The notes beneath the pieces were generated by a model. It ran no database searches. It was not told the DNA's origin and saw nothing but the letters and a program-made list of their open reading frames with translations. A stretch of 63,418 bases of DNA from Candidatus Nitrotoga sp. CP45 (GTDB lineage Bacteria > Pseudomonadota > Gammaproteobacteria > Burkholderiales > Gallionellaceae). Below, piece by piece: positions 57,613 through 63,418 of the stretch; the stretch's first letter is position 1; every line of letters begins with the position of its first letter. The stretch is from positions 1 through 63,418 of the forward strand of contig QFXJ01000031.1 of the NCBI GenBank assembly GCA_003402375.1, given 5' to 3'. A program made the translations under genes and the position numbers.

Positions 57613-58155
57613 ATGAAACTATTATTTGACCTGTTCCCCGTCATCCTGTTCTTTGTTGCTTTTAAAATATTCAACGTTTATGTTGCCACTGGTACTGCGA
57701 TTGTTGCCACCATTGCCCAAATTGGATGGGTTAAATGGCGGCACGGCAAGGTAGATACCATGCTATGGGTAAGCTTTGCCATCATTGCCGTATTCGGTGG
57801 CGCGACCCTCATTCTTCACGACGAGACTTTCATCAAATTTAAACCCACGATTCTATATTGGGTGTTTGCCCTCATACTGTTGGGCTCTAATCTACTCTTA
57901 AAAAAGAATCTGATGCACACTTTGCTGAAGGAAAAAATGACGCTTCCAACTAAAGTATGGAACCATGTCAACTTGAGCTGGAGTTTATTCTTTGTTCTGC
58001 TCGGCGTTGTAAATTTATATGTTGCATTTAACTTTTCTACAGATGCATGGGTTAATTTCAAACTTTTTGGTGCCACCGGAATGATGCTAGTATTTGTGCT
58101 GCTACAAGCAATGGCGCTGTCGAAATACATGCCAGAAGAGAAGGAAAGCAACTAA
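57613..58155 (+). CDS. yciB: Inner-membrane septation protein A (YciB)
   Basis: A 180-residue integral membrane protein with five hydrophobic helices, including the N-terminal K-L-L-F-D-L-F-P-V-I-L-F-F. It resembles YciB/IspZ, implicated in septation and cell-envelope integrity. The biochemical role is not fixed. Its stop is immediately followed by the yciI start with no gap, so they are co-transcribed. Confidence 0.9.
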   Translation: MKLLFDLFPVILFFVAFKIFNVYVATGTAIVATIAQIGWVKWRHGKVDTMLWVSFAIIAVFGGATLILHDETFIKFKPTILYWVFALILLGSNLLLKKNLMHTLLKEKMTLPTKVWNHVNLSWSLFFVLLGVVNLYVAFNFSTDAWVNFKLFGATGMMLVFVLLQAMALSKYMPEEKESN

Positions 58156-58458
58156 ATGCTATACGCCATTATCGGCCATGATGTACCTGATAGTTTAACA
58201 AAACGTTTGGCAACACGCCCCGCACACGTAGCGCGGCTACAGGCATTGCAAAACGAAGGGCGCTTAATTCTGGCAGGCCCTTTTCCAAATGTGGATGCGG
58301 TGGATCCCGGCGCTGCGGGTTTTTCCGGCAGCTTGATCGTAGCGGAATTTGCTACGTTAACGGACGCGGAAATATGGGCTCAGGCTGATCCCTATATGAT
58401 CGCTGGGGTATATGCACAAATTCTGGTCAAACCATTTAAGAAAGTGTTTCCAATATGA
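58156..58458 (+). CDS. yciI: YciI family protein
   Basis: A 100-residue single-domain protein starting M-L-Y-A-I-I-G-H-D. The YciI family has an alpha/beta fold with conserved Asp/His residues; the enzymatic activity is uncertain. D-P-Y-M-I-A-G-V is the typical C-terminal part. It starts directly after yciB and overlaps the bolA start by 4 nt. Confidence 0.88.
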   Translation: MLYAIIGHDVPDSLTKRLATRPAHVARLQALQNEGRLILAGPFPNVDAVDPGAAGFSGSLIVAEFATLTDAEIWAQADPYMIAGVYAQILVKPFKKVFPI

Positions 58459-58745
58459 ACCATCCCGCAACCAATCACTCAAACAACCGCATAGAGCAGA
58501 TGAATACCCTCCTTGCGGCGCTTCAACCCATAAAAATAGAGATTGCCGATGATAGCCATAAACATGCAGGACACGTTGGCGCACGTGGTGGTGGAGGGCA
58601 CTATCGCCTCCTGATTGTATCCACGCAATTTGCTAGCAAGCCTACTTTGACTCGGCACCGTATGGTATATACTGCATTGGGGGACATGATGAAGCACGAC
58701 ATTCATGCGCTGGCCATTGCTGCCTATACACCAGAAGAACTATAA
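58455..58745 (+). CDS. bolA: BolA family protein
   Basis: A 96-residue BolA/IbaG-like protein. The core S-H-K-H-A-G-H near residues 34-40 and H-Y-R-L-L-I-V-S are family markers. BolA proteins pair with monothiol glutaredoxins and bind Fe-S clusters, influencing morphology and iron regulation. The ATGA overlap with yciI implies coupling. An in-frame ATG at codon 16 is also possible. Confidence 0.85.
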   Translation: MNHPATNHSNNRIEQMNTLLAALQPIKIEIADDSHKHAGHVGARGGGGHYRLLIVSTQFASKPTLTRHRMVYTALGDMMKHDIHALAIAAYTPEEL

Positions 58746-58778
58746 TTTTTAATTTAAACTTTCAACGAGGACAGAACA

Positions 58779-59564
58779 ATGCTGAAATTTTCAAAACTTG
58801 CCACTATCACTCTGTTTTCTGCACTTGCAGCGAATCAGGTTTATGCGCAAGAAAAACCCGCCGCTGTAGTAAATGGCGTCGCCATCCCACAAGCACGCGC
58901 GAACATGCTCGTGAAGGCTGCCGCTTCGCAAGGTAAGATGGATAGTCCAGAGCTACGTCTCACTATTCAAGATGAATTAATCAACCGGGAAATCATGGCA
59001 CAAGAAGCGGTAAAGCATGGTTTCGATAAACAACCCGACACTATCAACCAATTTGAGCTAGCCAAACAAACCGTTCTTGTAAATGCTTTTTTACAAGACT
59101 ATCTTAAGAACCATCCAATTAGCGAAGACGCAATCAAGCAAGAATATGAAAACATTAAGCAAACCACCGGTGGTAAGGAATACAATGCCCGCCACATTTT
59201 GGTAAAAGATGAAAATGAAGCGAAATCTATTGCTGCCCAACTAAAAAAAGGAAGCAAGTTTGAAGAATTAGCAAAAAAACACTCTTTAGACCAAGGCTCG
59301 CGTGACAAGGGTGGTTCTCTGGGTTGGGCCCTGCCAGGTAATTTTATGCAGACGTTTGCTGATGCACTGGTAAATCTGAAAAAAGGTGGTGTGAGTGCGC
59401 CAGTGAAATCTGACGCTGGCTGGCATCTGATTAAACAAGAAGATGTACGTGATTTCAAGTTTCCTGCTTACCGGGATGTGAAAGCGAACATAATGCAACG
59501 TCTACAGCAGCAAGCCATACAAAAGGCTGTCGTTGACCTGCGCGCCAAAGCGAAAATTGAATAA
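58779..59564 (+). CDS. Periplasmic peptidyl-prolyl isomerase, parvulin type
   Basis: A protein of 261 residues. A signal peptide ends near residue 23 (V-Y-A). A SurA-like helical N-terminal part is followed by a parvulin domain (about 130-225) with A-R-H-I-L-V-K-D, F-E-E-L-A-K-K-H-S and G-G-S-L-G-W motifs. It assists folding of outer-membrane or secreted proteins. AACGAGGAC precedes the start. It is the last gene before a strong terminator. Confidence 0.88.
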   Translation: MLKFSKLATITLFSALAANQVYAQEKPAAVVNGVAIPQARANMLVKAAASQGKMDSPELRLTIQDELINREIMAQEAVKHGFDKQPDTINQFELAKQTVLVNAFLQDYLKNHPISEDAIKQEYENIKQTTGGKEYNARHILVKDENEAKSIAAQLKKGSKFEELAKKHSLDQGSRDKGGSLGWALPGNFMQTFADALVNLKKGGVSAPVKSDAGWHLIKQEDVRDFKFPAYRDVKANIMQRLQQQAIQKAVVDLRAKAKIE

Positions 59565-59582
59565 ACTGATTCAAGTTCAAAC

Positions 59583-59608
59583 AAAAGGCGACTAATGTCG
59601 CCTTTTTT
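59583..59608 (+). terminator. Rho-independent terminator after the parvulin gene
   Basis: AAAAGGCGAC, a TAAT loop, GTCGCCTTTT, then further T. It lies 18 nt after the stop at 59564. Confidence 0.85.
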
Positions 59609-60199
59609 GTTGATGAGCCCAATATGGTAAGTCATGCATAAATCCGACTTGACTGGCGTGGGCCAGTCGTTAAAGTGACTTGAAGATAACACCTCTACAA
59701 GCCTAGCAATGGGTAATGTACCTAATAACAAGTATGTCCATTTTGTTCTAAACGACGAAAAACAAGCTCCCAAACGTAAAAATGGTTCTATAAAACCTTA
59801 AAAATTCGGCTTATCAACGCCACATAAAAAGTGTTTGTCGCCATTCTGCACCGCGAGTCCACCGCACAGTATGTCGCCATTTTTTTAACCAATCGCAATA
59901 CATAAGATCAAGCTCGATATTCTGTTGTTTTTTGTAGGCCTACCGCGTGGCAGAAACATTCCTCACCTTTTCCGTTAGTACTTCTATTTTTGCTAAAAGG
60001 CTACCTCCCCAAGTCCAGCCTTTATATTGGTTGCGTCACGATAGTATCCACATTCACCTTATAAATTTACGCACAGAATAGCTGGCAGTAAAGTGATTAA
60101 CAGCACTATATCTGCGCTTCGGACATCGATACAAGTTGATGACTCTGTGGGAAAATATGCGCATCGGCAGATCGCTTCGGGTGTGATAACTTTCTTTTT
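59609..60199. other. Gene-free region before the recQ relic
   Basis: No convincing gene. The leftward frame at 59468-59773 overlaps the terminator and parvulin gene. Two small hairpins were noticed but no known repeat. Confidence 0.4.
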
Positions 60200-60749
60200 A
60201 TGATAGCCCTCCCCCCCAACAAATTCTCCACGATATTTACGGCTATACGTCCTTCCGTGGTGAACAGCAATCTATAGTTGAATATGTGGTTGCTGGGGGT
60301 AATGCGCTAGTATTAATGCCAACCGGCGGCGGCAAGTTATTGTGCTATCAGCTTCGGGCATTATTGCGGCGTGGGGTGGGGTGAGCATCGTAGTGTCACC
60401 ATTAATTGCGCTAATGCAAGATCAGGTGGACGCACTTAACCAACTTGGTGTGCGCGCCGCTTTTCTTAACTCCAGCCTGGGGATGCGCACACCGCGCGCA
60501 CCGCCTTACCATACCGGCCTGAATGTGACCGAGCGTAGCGAAAATCAACGTTCATTCCTGCGCAAGGAGGGCGTCATCATAGTTGCTACTGTCGCTTTCG
60601 GCATGGGCCTCGACAAGCCTAACGTGCGCTTTGTCGCTCACCTTGATGCCCACGAGCATGGAAGGCTATTATCAGAAACGGGGAGTGCCAGACGCAACGG
60701 CTTACCCGCAGATGCATGGATAATTTACGGTTTGGGTGATGTGGCGTGA
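60200..60749 (+). pseudogene. recQ: recQ helicase relic
   Basis: Pieces of RecQ remain in order. The N-terminal F-R-G-E-Q-Q-S-I-V segment and Walker A P-T-G-G-G-K (60320-60336) are in one frame. [14 protein letters not shown] and L-N-S-S-L are in a second frame after a shift near 60335-60385. Then [19 protein letters not shown] and E-T-G-S-A-R-R follow. The stretch between the L-N-S-S-L block and the Y-H-T-G-L block is deleted, removing the DEAH box. A 7-C run near 60210 also costs one base. It cannot encode a helicase. Confidence 0.85.
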
Positions 60750-60938
60750 GAGGAGCAAACGCCTACAACTAATTAAACGAACTCTACTCCATTTCAATAT
60801 GGAACTGGCTAGATACGCAACTGAACATTAGCTATTGTGGGTAATTCTCTAATGTGCGCCCCCTAAACAATGTTTAATAACTAATTCCTCGGAGTCAACG
60901 ATGTATCCGTAGAAACGAACTGACTCCCTAAAATACGA

Positions 60939-61118
60939 TTAATCGCCTTTGCTTTTAATAATTTTTTTCCCACGATAGACGCCAGAGGGGCTTATATGAT
61001 GACGTAAGTGTTGTTCTCCTGTAGTAGGCTCAACAGCTAATGCCTTATTTTCCATAAAATCATGAGCCCGATGCTTTCCTTGTTTAGAAGAAGACTTTTT
61101 ATTTTGACCAGCAGCCAT
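60939..61118 (-). CDS. rpmF: 50S ribosomal protein L32 (solitary copy)
   Basis: A 59-residue protein starting [12 protein letters not shown]. The conserved L32 blocks [16 protein letters not shown] and [16 protein letters not shown] are present. It lacks zinc cysteines. The start at 61118 has GGAG 8 nt upstream; the longer frame to 61202 enters the 122-bp repeat and is rejected. The usual yceD and plsX neighbours are absent. It may be the only copy moved here or a second paralogue. Confidence 0.88.
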   Translation of the reverse strand: MAAGQNKKSSSKQGKHRAHDFMENKALAVEPTTGEQHLRHHISPSGVYRGKKIIKSKGD

Positions 61119-61157
61119 ATTATTAACTCCATCTTTAAATCCACATGGGAAGTATAT

Positions 61158-61279
61158 TATTGATCCGGCCTGATTTATCCGCGACTCATGTATGAGAGAC
61201 ACTCGTGCAAGTCAATAAATACAAGTTCTATGAGCAATTTAAACTGGGTGACTCACGGATAAATCGGGCCGAGTCTATA
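61158..61279. mobile_element. 122-bp repeat, left copy (MITE-like)
   Basis: Identical to 63297-63418 over 122 bp. The ends are inverted repeats of about 31 bp with few mismatches, sharing GATTTATCCG in both arms. No transposase is encoded. It lies between the rpmF start and the umuD promoter. Confidence 0.75.
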
Positions 61280-61368
61280 ATTAAATAATCCGGGGAGTTC
61301 TGTGCGGAAGCTAACATATATAAACGGGAACCTATTCCTCAGACTTTATTTTTTATATGAGCATGCAT

Positions 61369-61398
61369 TTGACCTGACCATATGATTATTGTTACGAT
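61369..61398 (+). promoter_or_regulatory. Candidate umuD promoter
   Basis: TTGACC (61369-61374) and TACGAT (61393-61398) are 18 nt apart. The start site would fall on or next to the ATG at 61405, implying a leaderless message. Confidence 0.45.
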
Positions 61399-61407
61399 AA
61401 TCATATG
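61379..61407. promoter_or_regulatory. Perfect palindromic operator over the umuD start codon
   Basis: CATATGATTAT, 7 nt, ATAATCATATG. The right arm ends with the ATG of umuD and covers the -10 region. It is not a LexA-box consensus. A repressor dimer sitting here would block both promoter and start. Confidence 0.6.
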
Positions 61408-62010
61408 GATCCGTCAGACTCAAAATTACCCACACGCGGCGGCGCTCGTCCCGGTGCGGGTCGTAAAATCGGCTCAAGTCCTTATGGTGAAAACACAAAG
61501 CTCATGCGTATCCCCGAAAGCGTAGTCAGCGCAGTTAAAGATGTTCTATCCTCCTGCAAAGCCCAACGGCTTGAGAAACGCTTCAAGAACGATATCTTAT
61601 ATCCGGCCTTAGACAGCCAACCTATCCGCTTACCAGTGTTTGGCCATAAAGTAGCAGCTGGTTTCCCCTCTCCGGCTGATGATTATATTGAGGGAAGACT
61701 AAGTTTAGATGAACGTCTTATTGGCAACAAGGATACAACTTTCTTCGTGCGCGCCAAAGGCAACAGCATGATTGGTGCCGGCATTTATGACGGTGATTTG
61801 CTTGTTGTCGACAAGTCAATTACACCTGCTTCCGGCCAAATTGTCATCGCGATTGTCGATGGAGACTTGACGGTAAAGCGCCTTATCCTGCGGGACAACA
61901 CGACCATCCTCAAACCCGAAAATCCACGTTTCAAGGACATTCAACTGCAAGATGGGCAGGAACTACTCTGTTGGGGTGTTGTAACCTCGGCCATCAAGCG
62001 CTTTACTTGA
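61405..62010 (+). CDS. umuD: UmuD/LexA-type self-cleaving protein with extended N-terminus
   Basis: A protein of 201 residues, 60 longer than Escherichia coli UmuD. The C-terminal S24 peptidase domain has the cleavage pair A85-G86 in V-A-A-G-F-P-S-P, nucleophile S121 in K-G-N-S-M and base K158 in T-V-K-R. It should be cleaved on RecA filaments. The added N-terminal part starts with R-G-G-A-R-P-G-A-G-R-K (11-21), a DNA-contact motif, then a short helix. No Shine-Dalgarno site precedes the ATG. It is 8 nt from umuC. Confidence 0.85.
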   Translation: MDPSDSKLPTRGGARPGAGRKIGSSPYGENTKLMRIPESVVSAVKDVLSSCKAQRLEKRFKNDILYPALDSQPIRLPVFGHKVAAGFPSPADDYIEGRLSLDERLIGNKDTTFFVRAKGNSMIGAGIYDGDLLVVDKSITPASGQIVIAIVDGDLTVKRLILRDNTTILKPENPRFKDIQLQDGQELLCWGVVTSAIKRFT

Positions 62011-62018
62011 CATCACCC

Positions 62019-63293
62019 ATGCCCTTCGCCCTCATCGATTGCAATAATTTTTACGTCTCCTGCGAGCGCGTCTTTCAGCCAAAACTGAACGGCAAGCCGG
62101 TCGTGGTGCTGTCCAATAACGATGGCTGCATCATCTCTCGTTCAAATGAGGCAAAAGCGCTTGGCGTCAGGATGTGCGAGCCGTGGTTCAAAATGGAAAA
62201 ATTGGCCAAACAACATGGCATCGTTGCGTTCTCAAGTAACTACACACTCTACGACGACATGTCTAAGCGCGTCATGTCCATTCTTTCCACATTCTCCCCA
62301 CGCCAAGAAATTTATTCAATAGACGAATCTTTTCTTGATCTAGAGGGCATTGACCAGCATTCACTGGTGGCTTACGGACACAAGATACGACAAACGGTTC
62401 TGCGCAGTCTTGGTCTTCCCGTCTGTGTTGGTATCGCTGATACGAAGACGCTGGCCAAGCTGTCCAATTATTGCGCCAAGATGGAATTGGTGGGAGAGGA
62501 TGGCGTGTGTGACTTTGGGCAGTTGAATGATGCACAGCGCAGTCCGCTCTTTGCGAGTATTCCGGTGAGAGAGGTATGGGGAGTTGGGAGGCGCATCTCC
62601 GAGGGGCTTCTTGCCATGAGAATCAAGACTATCGAAGACCTGCGCACGGCCAATCTTAAAAGAATTCGTAGTCAATTTTCCATAGTACTGGAACGCACCG
62701 TACAGGAGCTCAACGGCATCTCTTGTATCCAAATGGAAAAAATAGCTAAACCACGGCAACAGATCATTGTTTCGCGCTCCTTCGGTACTATGATAACGGG
62801 ATTAGATGACCTGACAGAGTCTATTGCCTACTTCACCAGTCGCGCAGCCGAAAAGCTCCGGCAAGACGGTTCGGTTGCTGCCAGCATTTCGGTTTATATT
62901 TATACCAATGCATTCAAGGAAGACGCCCCTCAATATACTGGCTCGACCATCGTGCAATTGAATCAACCCAGCGACAACACGATGGAACTCATCAATGCTG
63001 CGATCAAGGGCTTGAAGGAAATTTATCGCAGTGGCTTTCACTACAAGAAAAGCGGCGTGGTGTTGATGGGATTACAGAGCAAAGGGTCGGTTCAAGCCAC
63101 CCTGTTTGATGACATAGACAAGCAGACAAAGTCCGACAATATGATGCGAACTCTAGATGCGATCAATAAAAAAATGGGAAAGGGGACCGTAACTTTGGCC
63201 GCATCTGGCTTAAAGCATCGATGGGCTATGCGTAATGAGCGACAGTCCCCAAATTACACCACAAACTGGTCTGAATTACTAATAGTAGAGTAG
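62019..63293 (+). CDS. umuC: DNA polymerase V subunit UmuC
   Basis: A Y-family translesion polymerase of 424 residues, near the 422 of Escherichia coli. Catalytic residues lie in A-L-I-D-C-N-N-F-Y near residue 7 and Y-S-I-D-E-S-F-L-D near 102. The N-terminal frame to 61971 is rejected because it overlaps umuD. It synthesises across damaged bases together with cleaved UmuD. It overlaps no other gene and ends 3 bp before the right 122-bp repeat. Confidence 0.92.
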   Translation: MPFALIDCNNFYVSCERVFQPKLNGKPVVVLSNNDGCIISRSNEAKALGVRMCEPWFKMEKLAKQHGIVAFSSNYTLYDDMSKRVMSILSTFSPRQEIYSIDESFLDLEGIDQHSLVAYGHKIRQTVLRSLGLPVCVGIADTKTLAKLSNYCAKMELVGEDGVCDFGQLNDAQRSPLFASIPVREVWGVGRRISEGLLAMRIKTIEDLRTANLKRIRSQFSIVLERTVQELNGISCIQMEKIAKPRQQIIVSRSFGTMITGLDDLTESIAYFTSRAAEKLRQDGSVAASISVYIYTNAFKEDAPQYTGSTIVQLNQPSDNTMELINAAIKGLKEIYRSGFHYKKSGVVLMGLQSKGSVQATLFDDIDKQTKSDNMMRTLDAINKKMGKGTVTLAASGLKHRWAMRNERQSPNYTTNWSELLIVE

Positions 63294-63296
63294 GAC

Positions 63297-63418
63297 TATT
63301 GATCCGGCCTGATTTATCCGCGACTCATGTATGAGAGACACTCGTGCAAGTCAATAAATACAAGTTCTATGAGCAATTTAAACTGGGTGACTCACGGATA
63401 AATCGGGCCGAGTCTATA
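63297..63418. mobile_element. 122-bp repeat, right copy at window edge
   Basis: Exact copy of 61158-61279 in direct orientation. The window ends at its last base, so any further extension or other copies are unseen. It forms a direct-repeat pair around the umuDC genes. Confidence 0.75.

Noticed and set aside
61119-61202. Longer L32 start at 61202
   Set aside because: It would put the N-terminus inside the 122-bp repeat and has no L32 similarity; the ATG at 61118 has a ribosome site.
1-63418. CRISPR arrays, tRNA and rRNA genes
   Set aside because: No regularly spaced direct repeats and no cloverleaf or rRNA sequence were seen on either strand.

Overview
The window reads as chromosomal DNA of a betaproteobacterium, probably from the Nitrosomonadales/Gallionellales side. 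The evidence is moderate base composition, PEP-CTERM proteins, an XrtH-type exosortase pair, a type IV minor-pilin/PilY1 cluster and the msrB-yciB-yciI-bolA-parvulin block. The exact genus cannot be fixed from sequence alone. Both window edges fall in repeats: the C-terminus of an IS1595-type transposase on the left and a 122-bp repeat on the right. This suggests the window is a whole assembly contig.

Layout. 1-3.3 kb holds two PEP-CTERM surface proteins, the first with a sigma-54 promoter and two upstream tandem boxes, plus a MITE. 3.3-13.7 kb is a leftward operon for fatty-acid beta-oxidation (acyl-CoA dehydrogenase, acyl-CoA ligase, thioesterase, bifunctional hydratase/dehydrogenase, thiolase), followed by an ATP-grasp gene and a fluoride channel. 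13.7-18.4 kb is an accessory stretch: repeat debris, an encapsulated-ferritin gene without an encapsulin, a DUF2971 gene bounded by integron attC-like sites, and a reductase/sulfotransferase pair. 18.4-25.5 kb is the minor pilin cluster (pilE-fimT-pilV-pilW-pilX-pilY1). 25.8-29.9 kb has an IS630 relic, an HD-GYP protein lacking its catalytic residues, an EAL protein and an orphan flgA. 30-40.2 kb is glycogen and central carbon metabolism (pgl, two GH57 enzymes, glgC, glgB, pgi), followed at 40.2-41.4 kb by an intact HD-GYP phosphodiesterase. 41.5-47.1 kb carries metal and calcium transporters, murJ and a flavoprotein. 47.2-48.4 kb is an MNT/HEPN toxin-antitoxin pair enclosed by a perfect pair of inverted REP repeats beside a RAYT relic. 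48.4-59.6 kb holds xrtH and its partner, recJ, mgtC-like, prfB with programmed frameshift, bcp, phoH-like, msrB, yciB, yciI, bolA and a parvulin. 60.2-63.4 kb is a recQ relic, a solitary L32 gene and a umuDC module between 122-bp direct repeats.

How genes fit together. The fad operon can activate and degrade fatty acids. The glg/GH57/pgi/pgl genes cover glycogen synthesis and turnover into hexose phosphates, but glgA is not here. The c-di-GMP genes next to the pilus cluster may couple second-messenger turnover to surface behaviour. No CRISPR array, rRNA or tRNA was seen.

Most unusual points: the orphan encapsulated ferritin, the attC-like cassette, the REP-bounded MNT/HEPN pair, the self-standing UmuD with an operator-like palindrome over its start codon, the 122-bp repeats around umuDC, and an XrtH system with no visible IPTL-type substrate.
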